Of a DNA stretch of 64,000 bases, positions 17,581-27,900 are shown piece by piece. The notes under the pieces are model-generated. The model ran no database searches. It had not been told where the DNA came from and saw only the letters and a list, made by a program, of their open reading frames with translations. Source of the stretch: JBAXTZ01 sp037129925 (GTDB lineage: Bacteria > Bacillota > Negativicutes > JBAXTZ01); assembly GCA_037129925.1 (NCBI GenBank), contig JBAXTZ010000002.1, positions 1 through 64,000 of the forward strand, written 5' to 3'. Numbering within the stretch: the stretch's first letter is position 1; the number at the start of each line of letters is the position of its first letter. Position numbers and translations under genes: made by a program.

Positions 17581-19680
17581 ATGTATCAGGTTTTTAAAAC
17601 AATGATCGGTGGCCGGGAATTCACTCTGGAAACCGGCAAAATGGCAAAACAAGCTAATGGCGCTGTTCTCGCCCGCTATGGCGACACCGCGGTGTTGGTA
17701 ACTGCAACTCAATCCAAACAACCGCGTCCGGGCATCGACTTTTTCCCGTTGTCGGTTGACTATGAAGAAAAACTTTATTCAGTTGGTAAAATCCCCGGCG
17801 GTTTCATCAAACGTGAAGGCCGTCCGCCGGAAACAGCTGTGCTGACCTGCCGGTTAATTGACCGTCCGTTGCGTCCGTTGTTTAAAGACGGAATGCGTAA
17901 CGATGTTCAAATCGTGGCTACTGTAATTTCTGTCGATGCTGATTGCAGCCCGGAAATTGCGGCGATGATTGGCGCGTCGGCAGCGCTTTGCATTTCCGAT
18001 ATCGTATTTGACGGACCGATAGCCGGAGTACGCATTGGTTTTGACGGAACGAATTATTCGATAAATCCGACTACCTTGGAACTGGAAACCAGTCAGATGA
18101 ACATGGTAGTTGCCGGAACCAGTGAAGCCATTCTGATGGTTGAAAGCAGCGCTAATGAGTTGTCGGAAGAAGTAGTTTTAGAAGGCATCATGCGCGCCCA
18201 TGAAGAAATCAAGGCAATCATCAATTTCCAGAATGATATTGTCGCGCAAATCGGCAAAACCAAAAAACTTGCGCCGCTCTATGCTCCGGCTGCTGACCTT
18301 AATGAAGCAGTACGGACGTTTGTTACGGATGATATTAAAGCAGCGATGCTGAACTCGGATAAAGCCCAGCGCGAAGAAAATACTTCAGCTTGTGTCAAAG
18401 CCGCTAAAGAACATTTTGCAGAAATCTATCCGGATAATCCGAAAGATGTTTCCTATGTTATATCGGCAGTTACCAAAGAAATCGTGCGCCGAATGATCAC
18501 TGTGGACAAAATCCGTCCGGACGGACGAGCGCTGGATGAAGTTCGGCAAATTAGCTGTGAGGCTGGGTTATTCCACCGCACCCATGGTTCCGGACTATTT
18601 ACCCGCGGACAAACTCAAGTAATGACAATTACTACTTTGGGATGCGTTAGCGAAGGTCAACGGATTGATGGTGTTGGGCTTGAAGAGTCTAAACATTATA
18701 TGCATCATTATAACTTCCCGCCGTTCTCAGTTGGCGAAACTCGTCCGATGCGCGGACCGGGTCGTCGTGAAATTGGTCATGGCGCGTTGGCAGAACGGGC
18801 GTTGGTGCCGGTTATTCCTACCGAAGAGGAGTTCCCGTACACAATTCGTTTAGTATCCGAAGTTGTTGAGTCGAATGGCTCGAGTTCCATGGGTAGCGTC
18901 TGCGGCAGTACTCTGTCGTTGATGGATGCCGGCGTGCCGATAAAGGCTCCGGTTTCCGGCGTTGCTATGGGCTTGGTAAAAGATGGTGATCATTATTCGA
19001 TTCTCACTGATATTCAAGGCTTAGAAGACGCGTTAGGCGATATGGACTTCAAAGTTGCCGGAACTGCTAAGGGTATCACGGCGATTCAGATGGATATCAA
19101 AACCGATGGTTTGAGCCGGGAAATATTACAATCAGCTCTGGAGCAAGCAAAAAAAGGCCGGATGCATATTCTTGGGAAAATGCTCGAAGTTATCGACAAG
19201 CCACGCGCAGAGCTTTCACCATTTGCACCGCGAATATTCTCGTTTATGATTAACCCGGATAAGATTCGCGACGTAATCGGACCAGGCGGAAAGATTATCA
19301 AGAAGATTGTTGAAGAAACCGGTGTTAAGATTGATATTGAGGACGATGGTCGGGTGTTCATCGCTGCCGTTGATCCGGTTATGGGCGAAAAAGCTCGCAA
19401 GATAATCGAAGGGTTAGTAGCCGAAGTTGAAGTTGGTAAAATTTATCAAGGAAAAGTCACCCGGTTGATGCAATTTGGCGCATTTGTGGCAATATTGCCG
19501 GGCAAAGAAGGCTTGGTGCATATTTCACAACTGGCTAAAGAGCGGGTACGCGCCGTTGAAGATGTCGTAAAAGTTGGCGACGATATTCTGGTAAAAGTTA
19601 CCGAAATTGACAAGATGGGTCGCGTTAATCTTTCACACAAAGACGCGCTGCCAAAAGAAGTTCGGAACGAACAACAATAA
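17581..19680 (+). CDS. pnp: Polyribonucleotide nucleotidyltransferase (PNPase)
   Basis: PNPase degrades RNA 3' to 5' by phosphorolysis. The 699-residue protein has two RNase PH-like domains (the first with the LIDRPLRPLF motif, the second with the GRREIGHGALAERAL region). A KH domain follows (RDVIGPGGKIIKKIVEETGV), then an S1 domain (GKVTRLMQFGAFVAILPGKE). The start is the ATG after AGGAGG; the longer frame would read through the leader hairpin. It follows rpsO and precedes a carbonic anhydrase-like gene beyond a terminator. Confidence 0.97.
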   Translation: MYQVFKTMIGGREFTLETGKMAKQANGAVLARYGDTAVLVTATQSKQPRPGIDFFPLSVDYEEKLYSVGKIPGGFIKREGRPPETAVLTCRLIDRPLRPLFKDGMRNDVQIVATVISVDADCSPEIAAMIGASAALCISDIVFDGPIAGVRIGFDGTNYSINPTTLELETSQMNMVVAGTSEAILMVESSANELSEEVVLEGIMRAHEEIKAIINFQNDIVAQIGKTKKLAPLYAPAADLNEAVRTFVTDDIKAAMLNSDKAQREENTSACVKAAKEHFAEIYPDNPKDVSYVISAVTKEIVRRMITVDKIRPDGRALDEVRQISCEAGLFHRTHGSGLFTRGQTQVMTITTLGCVSEGQRIDGVGLEESKHYMHHYNFPPFSVGETRPMRGPGRREIGHGALAERALVPVIPTEEEFPYTIRLVSEVVESNGSSSMGSVCGSTLSLMDAGVPIKAPVSGVAMGLVKDGDHYSILTDIQGLEDALGDMDFKVAGTAKGITAIQMDIKTDGLSREILQSALEQAKKGRMHILGKMLEVIDKPRAELSPFAPRIFSFMINPDKIRDVIGPGGKIIKKIVEETGVKIDIEDDGRVFIAAVDPVMGEKARKIIEGLVAEVEVGKIYQGKVTRLMQFGAFVAILPGKEGLVHISQLAKERVRAVEDVVKVGDDILVKVTEIDKMGRVNLSHKDALPKEVRNEQQ

Positions 19681-19690
19681 TCATTCAGGA

Positions 19691-19719
19691 GCCTTATGTT
19701 TTACGACATAGGGCTTTTT
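19691..19719 (+). terminator. Intrinsic terminator of pnp
   Basis: A nine-base stem GCCTTATGT/ACATAGGGC with one G-U pair and a six-base loop is followed by T5. Confidence 0.7.
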
Positions 19720-19738
19720 GAGTTTTGGAGGCAATCGT

Positions 19739-20245
19739 ATGCAGATCTATGCTTATAAAGATAAACAACCAATAATTGATGACAGCTGTTTTGTCGCTGG
19801 TGGAGCGCGAATTGTCGGTGATGTAATTTTGCACAAAAACGTGAGTGTTTGGTTTAACACGGTAATACGCGGCGATTCCGGTCAAGTGATCGTCGGCGCT
19901 AATACCAACATTCAGGACAATTGTACTTTGCATACCGACAAAGGTACGCCCTGCGTCCTCGGTGAAAACATTACTGTCGGTCATAATGCAGTGGTCCATG
20001 CCTGTCGCATTGCCGATAATTGTCTGATTGGGATGAACGCGACAATATTGTCCGGTGCGATCATCGGCGCTAACAGCATCGTTGCTGCCGGTGCAGTTCT
20101 CGGTGAACGGAAAGAAGTGCCATCCGGAACTTTGTATGCCGGTGTCCCGGCAAAATTCATCCGTAATTTGACTGCGGCAGAAATGGCGTCGTTAAAACAG
20201 GCTGCGGATAATTACTTAAAATACGCGCAAGGATACAAGAAATAA
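19739..20245 (+). CDS. Gamma-class carbonic anhydrase-like protein
   Basis: The 168-residue protein is a left-handed beta-helix of hexapeptide repeats, as in the gamma-carbonic anhydrase/YrdA group: VWFNTVIRGD, NIQDNCTLHTD, VGHNAVVHACRI, IGMNATILSGAIIG. The three metal-ligand histidines are in the LHTD, GHN and VHAC motifs. Trimeric metal-dependent hydration of CO2 is the family activity, though many members are uncharacterised. The start is the ATG after GGAGGC. A short purine-rich gap leads to ndk, suggesting co-transcription. Confidence 0.88.
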   Translation: MQIYAYKDKQPIIDDSCFVAGGARIVGDVILHKNVSVWFNTVIRGDSGQVIVGANTNIQDNCTLHTDKGTPCVLGENITVGHNAVVHACRIADNCLIGMNATILSGAIIGANSIVAAGAVLGERKEVPSGTLYAGVPAKFIRNLTAAEMASLKQAADNYLKYAQGYKK

Positions 20246-20266
20246 AAATAAAGAGGAGAAAATATT

Positions 20267-20680
20267 ATGGAAAAATCATTAGTATTAATTAAACCCGACG
20301 GTGTTGAGCGCCGATTGGTCGGCGAAGTTATCAAACGGTTTGAGCAAAAGGGATTGCGGGTCGCGGCGTTAAAAATGTTGCGGGCTGATGCCGCTATGTC
20401 AAAAAATCATTATTATGAACATGCCGAGAAATCGTTTTATCCGGAACTGGAAGAATTTATTACCAGCGGACCGATTGTGGCGATGATTATTGAGGGAGCT
20501 AACGCGATTAAGGTAATCCGGTTGATGGTCGGAGCAACTAATTCGGCCGAGGCATTGCCGGGAACTATTCGCGGTGATTTGTCATTATTTAAACAGCAGA
20601 ATATTATTCACGCATCTGACAGTCCGGAGAGCGCTGAGCGCGAAATTAACAATTTCTTTAATAGTAGTGAAATATTTTAA
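20267..20680 (+). CDS. ndk: Nucleoside diphosphate kinase
   Basis: Ndk equalises NTP pools by a phosphohistidine relay. The 137-residue product has KSLVLIKPDGVERRLVGEV and the segment IRGDLS. The active-site histidine region is IIHASDSPESAEREI, where the usual GSD after His reads ASD. Length and motif order are standard. The ribosome-binding site is GAGGAG. Confidence 0.96.
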   Translation: MEKSLVLIKPDGVERRLVGEVIKRFEQKGLRVAALKMLRADAAMSKNHYYEHAEKSFYPELEEFITSGPIVAMIIEGANAIKVIRLMVGATNSAEALPGTIRGDLSLFKQQNIIHASDSPESAEREINNFFNSSEIF

Positions 20681-20727
20681 TCTTAGCAGGAATTTTGCAA
20701 GATACAGCGAATTAATAAGGTGAGATC

Positions 20728-21234
20728 ATGATTAAGTTATACACAAAGACCGGAGATAACGGTACTACTCGTTTGGTAGACGGAGTTGTCGAGAAAGATG
20801 ACCTGCGGGTTGAGGCTTATGGAACCATTGATGAAGCCGATAGCGCTTTGGGTGTCGCGAAAATCAATTGTAAACACGACCGCGCTATCGAAATAATTTT
20901 GTTGGTTCAGCATCAACTCAAAACCATTATGGCTGAAACAGCAAGTTTAAAAGGTGGCTGGTTTGTAAATGCGTCAGTAGCAATCGAGCAGCTGGAAGGG
21001 CTGATTGATGAACTTTCCAACCAACTTGTTCCGTTGACCCAGTTGATTATCCCCGGCGGCAAAAACGGTTCGGCCTATTTGCAGCTGGCCAGGGCGATCA
21101 CCCGGAGAGCGGAACGAGTGGCTGTAACGTTGACGCGAGTGGCAGCTCTTGACAAAAACGTTGTAGTTTATCTTAATCGATTATCAGATTTGTGCTTTGT
21201 TTTGGCACGGTTTGAGGACGAGGATCATTGTTAA
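20728..21234 (+). CDS. Cob(I)alamin adenosyltransferase, PduO type
   Basis: The enzyme transfers the 5'-deoxyadenosyl group of ATP to cob(I)alamin. The 168-residue protein begins with the ATP-binding signature TKTGDNGTTRLVDG. It continues with VEAYGTIDEADSALG and ends with the ARAITRRAERVAV helix and YLNRLSDLCFVLAR, all typical of the PduO family. No cobalamin riboswitch or cobalamin biosynthesis gene was seen nearby. It lies 17 bases before the EF-G-like gene. Confidence 0.92.
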   Translation: MIKLYTKTGDNGTTRLVDGVVEKDDLRVEAYGTIDEADSALGVAKINCKHDRAIEIILLVQHQLKTIMAETASLKGGWFVNASVAIEQLEGLIDELSNQLVPLTQLIIPGGKNGSAYLQLARAITRRAERVAVTLTRVAALDKNVVVYLNRLSDLCFVLARFEDEDHC

Positions 21235-21251
21235 ATTAGGAGGATATTGTT

Positions 21252-23342
21252 TTGAAAGAGTTTAAGAGCGAATTTTTGAGAAATGTTGCACTGGTTTCAC
21301 ACGGCGGCGCCGGAAAAACATCAATCGCTGAAGCTATTTTATTCAACTCCGGCGCTAATAGCCGTCAAGGGCGTGTTGACGACGGTTCGTCTTTAATGGA
21401 CTATGAAGATGAAGAGAAGAAACGCAAAATGACCATATCGGCATCACTGGCGCCGGTAGAATGGAACAATTGCAAGGTAAATGTAATTGACACTCCGGGA
21501 TTTTCCGATTTTGTCGGTGATGTTAGCGGCGCAATGCGTGCTGTCGATGGCGTAGTTGTTACAGTTTGCGCGGCTAGCGGAGTGGAAGTATCAACTGAAA
21601 AAGTTTGGCAGATGGCCGAAGAATTAAATCTGCCACGGATAGTATTCATCAACAAAATGGATCGGGAAAACGCGGACTTTAATAAGTGTATTGACCAATT
21701 GAAAGCGAAATTCGGCGGAGTTTTCGCGCCGGTAGTTTTACCAATCGGCAGTGAATCCGGATTTAAAGGACTGGTCGACTTGATTGACCAAAATGCCTAT
21801 TACCCGGCAAATGCGCAAGGAACGCAGATTACAACTGGCGCCCTGCCTGCGGATATGGCTGATGATGTTGAACTTGCCCGGGTCATGTTAGTAGAAGCCG
21901 CGGCCGAGGGCGACGACGAATTGATGATGAAATATCTCGAAGGCGAAGAGTTTACCGATGACGAGATTAATCGCGGTCTGCTTGCGGCGGTGCGTGCCGC
22001 CAAAGCGACACTGGTTATTTGTGGTTCATCAACCAAGAATATCGGGGTGCGAACCCTTCTCGATGCTATAGTAAAATATATTCCGTCACCAGTCAGCCGG
22101 GTAGTTTCTGGATTTAAGCCCGGTAATGATGAAGTAGCCATCGAACGGGCTGTCACTGATCCGTTTTCAGCGCTGGTATTCAAAACTACCGCTGATCCGC
22201 ATACCGGACGAATGAGTTATTTGCGAATATTTAGCGGAACGCTCAAACCGGATATGCAGGTGTATAATGTCGCCAAAGAGAAAATGGAAAAAATCGGCGC
22301 GATAAACACATTGATCGGCAAAAAAGTCGAGCCAATGACCGTGGCTTATGCCGGTGACATTGTAGTCATTCCCAAATTAAATGATGTTAGTACCGGAAAT
22401 ACCTTGTGTGATAAAGCCGCACTAATTAATTTCCCGGCGATTAAATATCCAAAACCAATGTTTATGCGGGCGATTGAACCGCGCAAAAAAGGTGACGAGG
22501 ACAAAATCGGCGCTGCTTTAACTCGTGTTCGCGATGAAGACCCGACGTTCAGAACCCAAAAAAATATTGAAACTAATCAAACAATAGCCTACGGGTTGGG
22601 TGAGCAACATTTGGCAATGATCACCAATAAGATGCTTGCCAAATTCGGCGCTGATGTCGTGTTGCATGATCCGCGGGTGGCATTTCGCGAGACCATTCGT
22701 CAGAAAATCCAGGTTGAAGGCAAACACAAAAAACAATCCGGTGGTCGCGGGCAGTTTGGTCACGTCTGGCTGCGGTTAGAACCGTTGCCGTTAGGCGCCG
22801 GAGTGGAGTTTGAAAAAGAAATATTCGGCGGTTCGGTTCCTGTAAATTATATTCCGGCTGTGGAAAAAGGCGCCCGCAAAAAACTGGCCGAAGGGATTAT
22901 TGCCGGTTATCCGATGGTGGACGTTAAAGTTGTGCTATACGATGGTTCTTATCACGATGTCGATTCTTCAGAGTTGGCATTTATATTAGCAACATCTAAC
23001 GCTTTGAAAAAAGGCGTGCCGTTAGCCCGTCCGGTGTTGCTCGAGCCGGTTAATGATATTGAAATCTATGTGCCGGAACGTTTTGCCGGGGATGTCATGG
23101 GTGATTTGTCCAGCAAACGTGGTCGGCCGATGGGGATGGAAGCAGTCGGTAACGGTATAACTTGTGTGAAAGCGCAAGCTCCGTTAGCTGAAATGTTCCG
23201 CTATTCAATCGATTTGCGGTCTATGACCCAGGGACGCGGCTGGTTCGATATGAATTTCGCGCATTATGAAGAAGTGCCGCATGCCATTGCAGACGGAATC
23301 ATTGCCGAGTATCAAAAGCACTTGCATCACGACGAGGAATAG
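21252..23342 (+). CDS. Elongation factor G-like GTPase
   Basis: The 696-residue protein has the EF-G domain order: GTPase, beta-barrel, then domains III-V. The P-loop is SHGGAGKTS instead of the AHIDAGKTT of canonical EF-G, and DTPGFSDF and NKMDRENADF follow. This P-loop is typical of the EF-G-like paralogues (often called EF-G2) found beside a normal fusA in many Firmicutes. Their role in translation is less clear. It is not in the usual rpsL-rpsG-fusA-tuf operon, which supports the paralogue reading. The start is TTG preceded by AGGAGG. Confidence 0.88.
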   Translation: MKEFKSEFLRNVALVSHGGAGKTSIAEAILFNSGANSRQGRVDDGSSLMDYEDEEKKRKMTISASLAPVEWNNCKVNVIDTPGFSDFVGDVSGAMRAVDGVVVTVCAASGVEVSTEKVWQMAEELNLPRIVFINKMDRENADFNKCIDQLKAKFGGVFAPVVLPIGSESGFKGLVDLIDQNAYYPANAQGTQITTGALPADMADDVELARVMLVEAAAEGDDELMMKYLEGEEFTDDEINRGLLAAVRAAKATLVICGSSTKNIGVRTLLDAIVKYIPSPVSRVVSGFKPGNDEVAIERAVTDPFSALVFKTTADPHTGRMSYLRIFSGTLKPDMQVYNVAKEKMEKIGAINTLIGKKVEPMTVAYAGDIVVIPKLNDVSTGNTLCDKAALINFPAIKYPKPMFMRAIEPRKKGDEDKIGAALTRVRDEDPTFRTQKNIETNQTIAYGLGEQHLAMITNKMLAKFGADVVLHDPRVAFRETIRQKIQVEGKHKKQSGGRGQFGHVWLRLEPLPLGAGVEFEKEIFGGSVPVNYIPAVEKGARKKLAEGIIAGYPMVDVKVVLYDGSYHDVDSSELAFILATSNALKKGVPLARPVLLEPVNDIEIYVPERFAGDVMGDLSSKRGRPMGMEAVGNGITCVKAQAPLAEMFRYSIDLRSMTQGRGWFDMNFAHYEEVPHAIADGIIAEYQKHLHHDEE

Positions 23343-23360
23343 TTACTGCAACAAAAAAAT

Positions 23361-23395
23361 ATATCGCGGCAGGTAACTGCCGCGATATTTATTTT
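23361..23395 (+). terminator. Intrinsic terminator after the EF-G-like gene
   Basis: A perfect 12-bp stem (ATATCGCGGCAG with its complement) has a GTAA loop and a T-rich tail. The ribosome-binding site of the next gene begins one base after it, so that gene is either expressed by read-through or from a promoter inside the upstream coding region. Confidence 0.85.
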
Positions 23396-23405
23396 GAGGA
23401 ATATA

Positions 23406-23873
23406 TTGAAAAAATCAACGAGTATCTATAAAAAAATTCGCCAGTTGCTGAACCTGCCGGTGGATGAGAAATTGTTGCTGGTGCTGGCGTTTGGGCTGTG
23501 CGGACTATTTCGCTTTACATTATTATTTATTCCGTTTCGGTATCTGTCGCGGTTTATGGCAAAAAAAATCCATCAGCCACCGGTATTGTCGTCCGTCACA
23601 GTGCAGAATAATTGCCGGAAGGTGGCGCGGATTGTAAATATCGCTGCCAACAAAACCCCTTGGGAAAGCAAATGTTTGGTGCGGGCGTTAGCGGCAAAAA
23701 TATTGCTGAGAATTTTTGGTTATCCCAATGAATTGTATCTTGGCGTGAAAAAGGATGAGAACGGAAATTTAATCGCTCATGCTTGGCTAAATAGTTGTAC
23801 CTACAACATTAGCGGTGGTAGTAGCGAAATTAACACCGGATACGCGATTGTAGGCAAGTATTTTGACGATTGA
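23406..23873 (+). CDS. Lasso peptide biosynthesis B2-like protein (transglutaminase-like), orphan
   Basis: The 155-residue protein resembles the McjB C-terminal/B2 protease family. A predicted membrane-proximal hydrophobic region (about 20-50) precedes a papain/transglutaminase-like core. The conserved cysteine is in ESKCLVRALAAKILL and the histidine is in NLIAHAWLN, after a GYPNELYLGVKKD strand. In lasso peptide clusters B2 removes the leader of the precursor. No B1 (RiPP recognition element), no asparagine-synthetase-like cyclase and no obvious precursor were seen around it. Its substrate is unknown. The TTG start preceded by GAGGA is preferred to an upstream TTG inside the terminator. Confidence 0.75.
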   Translation: MKKSTSIYKKIRQLLNLPVDEKLLLVLAFGLCGLFRFTLLFIPFRYLSRFMAKKIHQPPVLSSVTVQNNCRKVARIVNIAANKTPWESKCLVRALAAKILLRIFGYPNELYLGVKKDENGNLIAHAWLNSCTYNISGGSSEINTGYAIVGKYFDD

Positions 23874-24791
23874 TCATTCATGCTCGGAAATAAACTTTTC
23901 TGCCATAATTGCGGCAACCGCGCCGTCGGCTGCGGCAGTGACTACTTGCCGCAATATTTTTACCCGACAGTCGCCAGCGGCAAATACGCCGGGAATATTA
24001 GTGGCGGTGCTTTCACCGGCTTCAATATAACCCGATTTATTCAGCGTAATTAATTCTTTGGTGAAGCTGGTATTCGGATCCATGCCGACGTACAAGAACA
24101 CGCCTTCGGTGGCGTGGACGCTAAGTTCACCGGTTTTTACATTTTTCAGAGTTACCGTTTCAACCATCCCGTTGCCGTTGATCGCTTCGACCAGGCTATC
24201 CCATACGAAATTGATTTTGGCGTTCGCGAACGCTTTGTCCTGAATAGTCTTGGCGGCCCGCAGTTCGTCGCGGCGATGAACTACGGTAATTTTTTCAGCG
24301 AATTTGCTCAAATAAATTGCTTCTTCGACAGCGGCATCGCCGCCACCAACCACTACGACATCAGTGGCTCCCTCATAAAACGCCGCGTCACAGACGGCGC
24401 AAAACGAAACGCCCATACCGTATAATTCTTTTTCACCAGTGCAATTAAGGCTGCGCGGAGCAGCGCCGCTGGCAATGATGATTGTTTTGGCAAAGTAACT
24501 CTCGGTATCCGTCTGGACACCGCGCTTAGCGCCGTCGATTATCAGCCCGGTTACCTGAGCGGTGATTTTCTGCATACCGAACTTGAGCGCTTGTTGCTCA
24601 ATTCGTTCGGTTAGCGCCGCGCCGCTCGGATTGTCGCTGGCGCCCGGATAGTTTTCAATCTCGGAAGTCGAAGACAATTGACCTCCGGTTGCGCCAAAGC
24701 TAATGACTAGTGTTTTCAATTTTGCCCGTCCGGCATACAGCGCGGCTGTTAATCCGGCAGGACCGGCGCCGATAATTATTACGTCGTACAT
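23874..24791 (-). CDS. trxB: Thioredoxin reductase
   Basis: The 305-residue flavoprotein passes electrons from NADPH through FAD to a redox-active CAVC disulfide (in SFCAVCDAAFYEG) and on to thioredoxin. Other motifs are the FAD-binding IIGAGPAGLTAALYAGRA, the NADPH-binding VVGGGDAAVEEA and the C-terminal GVFAAGDCR. Its stop codon abuts the end of the convergent B2-like gene. It is divergent from smc. Confidence 0.95.
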   Translation of the reverse strand: MYDVIIIGAGPAGLTAALYAGRAKLKTLVISFGATGGQLSSTSEIENYPGASDNPSGAALTERIEQQALKFGMQKITAQVTGLIIDGAKRGVQTDTESYFAKTIIIASGAAPRSLNCTGEKELYGMGVSFCAVCDAAFYEGATDVVVVGGGDAAVEEAIYLSKFAEKITVVHRRDELRAAKTIQDKAFANAKINFVWDSLVEAINGNGMVETVTLKNVKTGELSVHATEGVFLYVGMDPNTSFTKELITLNKSGYIEAGESTATNIPGVFAAGDCRVKILRQVVTAAADGAVAAIMAEKFISEHE

Positions 24792-24908
24792 AATATCCCC
24801 CTAATTGTTAGCGAAAATGTATTTTGTTTGGTCACATTATACCATATACTATTTGGATATGAGGATATTGTGCTATAATCATCAAACAAACTTTAACAGG
24901 TGATTGGG

Positions 24909-27900
24909 TTGATTTTAAAACGAATCGAAGCTTATGGCTTTAAGTCATTTGCTGATAAAATTGAACTTGGCTTTGAAGATAATATTACGGCAATCGTCGG
25001 GCCAAACGGCAGCGGTAAAAGCAACGTTGCCGACGCTTTGCGTTGGGTTCTCGGTGAACAGAGTGCCCGCAATTTGCGCGGTTCGAAGATGGAAGATGTC
25101 ATTTTCAACGGCAGCACCAAACGTAAGCCATTGAATATTGCCAATGTCAGTGTAATTTTGGATAATTCGGCGCGTACTTTTCCGATAGATTTCAACGAGG
25201 TTGCGATCACGCGCAGAATGTATCGTAGCGGCGAGAGTGAGTACTACATCAACAAATCGCCCTGCCGGTTAAAAGACATTTATGAGCTGTTATCTGGTAC
25301 GGGTATCGGCAAAGATTCGATGTCAATAATCAGTCAAAATCGAGCGGATGACGTATTGAATAGCAAACCAGAGGACCGGCGGCTGATTTTCGAAGAAGCA
25401 GCCGGAATCGGGAAGTACAAGAATCGTAAAAAAGAAGCCCAACGCAAACTAGATGATACTGCCGCAAATATTACCCGTATCGATGATATAGCAACCGAAC
25501 TCGAAACCCAACTTGAACCGTTACAATTAGCTGCAGCCCGAACTGAAAAATTTAATCAATTATTTGTGCAGCTGCGGGAACTAAAAATTGATGCTTTAGC
25601 AATAAAATTACGGAAACTAGATAAATTCGGTTTTGACGGACAACTTCGTGAATTGGAGCATTCTGATGAATTACTCGCCAAAGAAGCCGCCTTATTAAGC
25701 ATTGATGCCGAAAAAGCAAAGACCGCCAATAGTATTATCGAATTGGAAGAAATAATTGTCAAAGCCGAAGCGAAAATCAATCAACTGAATATCGCCCATG
25801 AGACAGATAATGGGAAAGTCGAAGTGGAAAAAAATCGTATTGGTTTGTCGCGGGAGCGAATTCAGGCGATAGCTATTGAATTAAAACGCGCGGATGGTTT
25901 TCACGGTGATGCCGAGACCACACTTGCGGCGCTACAAGATGAACGGCTAATGTTGCAGGTTGATTGTAGTGATGCGCTAAAATTGGTTGATGAATTTACT
26001 GTGGCTACACAACGAGCAAGTGAGGCAGCCACTCAAAGCGAACAGTCACAAGTGGCAATCCGCGAAACGGCGTTCGCACGCGTGCAGCATACCGCACAAA
26101 TTCGCAATAGCATCAATTTAACCAGGATGGATGCTGACAATTTAGCGCGTTCAATCGGGCGGTTAGACGCTGAATTGAACGAATATCGAACTGAAATGCA
26201 ACGGCTGACAGCTGAGTTGGAACAACAAAAACAATTTTGCGATCAAATTACAGCAGCTATCAATGTTGACAAAGTCACCGCAAAAGAAATCAACGATGAG
26301 CGATTGCTGGTTAAAATTGCTTATGAGACAGAACAAAAGCAAAAAAATTCGTATCTCGATGAAAACCGCAAGTTGCAAATTCGCAAAGACCTTTTGAATA
26401 ATTTGCAGCTAAATTATGAAGGTTTTTCACGAGCGGCGAAAGCGGTATTGACAGCTAAAAACGACTGGCGCAATAATATTTTTGGCGCGATTGGCGAATT
26501 GGTGATCGCGCTGCCGGAACACGCACTAGCAATCGAGACTGCGCTTGGTCAGGCGGCGCAAAATTTGGTTTGTGCAGACGATGCTACCGCGCAAAAAGCA
26601 ATTGACTATTTAAAAAAAATGCAAGTTGGCCGGGCAACTTTCTTGCCTTTGGCTAACTTGCGGTATTCCGAAACTAATTTTCCGAAAGATAAACTTTTCG
26701 GTATTCTCGGTCGTGCTTCGCAACTAGTAAAATATGCTGATCGCGATAAGCGGGCGGTGGAATTTTTACTCGGCCGGATATTGGTGGCCGATAATTTTGA
26801 AAATGCGATAAAAACTGCCAAAGCGCTTAACTTCAGCGCCCGGATCGTAACGTTGCAAGGCGAATTATTGACCCCGGGCGGGGCGATTACCGGTGGGAGT
26901 ATGCACAAACAGAGCAGCGGTATTATTTCGCGGACGGCGGAAATTACTCAACTTGAGCAACAATTAGCAGAAGCTGCAACGTATTTAAGCGAATGTGAAA
27001 CCAGACTGACCGCTGTTGAACAACAGTATTTGGGTTTTGAGGATCGTATTCGGACACAAAATGCTGTACTGCAAAAAAAACAGTTGCAGCAGGTAGAATT
27101 GAGCGTCAGCTTGCAACATCTTGAAGAGGTATTTGAGCGGTTAACGCAAAACGCTTTGCTGGATAATAATGAGCGCGCTTCACTGGCCTTGGACCGTGAC
27201 GAGCGGGTAAGCAAAATTGCCACGCTTCAACAAGAATTGAATAGTTCCGAACAAACTGAAAATGATGATCAAGTAAAGTTGAACGCTAAAATACTAGAAT
27301 TGCAGTCGTTGCAAAATATTTACAGCTTAGCGCAGGAAAATTTAAATAATGGGAAAATTGAATATAACTCGCTGGTAGCTAAAATTGTCAATGCTGAAAC
27401 TCGGATTGAAGACCTTAATCAATCGTTAAAAATCCACAGCGATAATCGCGCGCGCTTATCGGAAGAGAATTTAAGCAAGAAACGCGCAATTTTCCACGCT
27501 GAAACCGAAATCGCGGCGCTCGGCGCGCAAATGTTGGAGTATAAGCAGGATAAACTTCAGCAAAATGCATGGCTTGCCGAAAATTTTGAGAGTAAGCATT
27601 TACTTCTTCAACAGCAAGAATTGCATGATAAAGATATGCGGAGTATCAGAAGACGAATTTCCGACTTGCAGTTGCGACTCTCGGATGTAAAAGTGCAGAA
27701 TGAGCGCTGCCGCGCGGAGATTGAGAATGTTTGCGAACGGGCGTTAGCGGATTATCACATTGATTTGCAGGAGTATATTCCGACGCGTGATGAGTTGACT
27801 AAGGCAGATAGCGCGATAATGCACGACCTGGATGAGCAAATTGAGCAACTTGGCACAATCAACCCGAACGCGATTGAAGATTATAAAAAAACTAGTGAGC

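Noticed and set aside
23874..24900. Lasso peptide precursor or cyclase gene near the B2-like protein
   Set aside because: The next genes are trxB and smc, and the short gaps hold no credible precursor frame.
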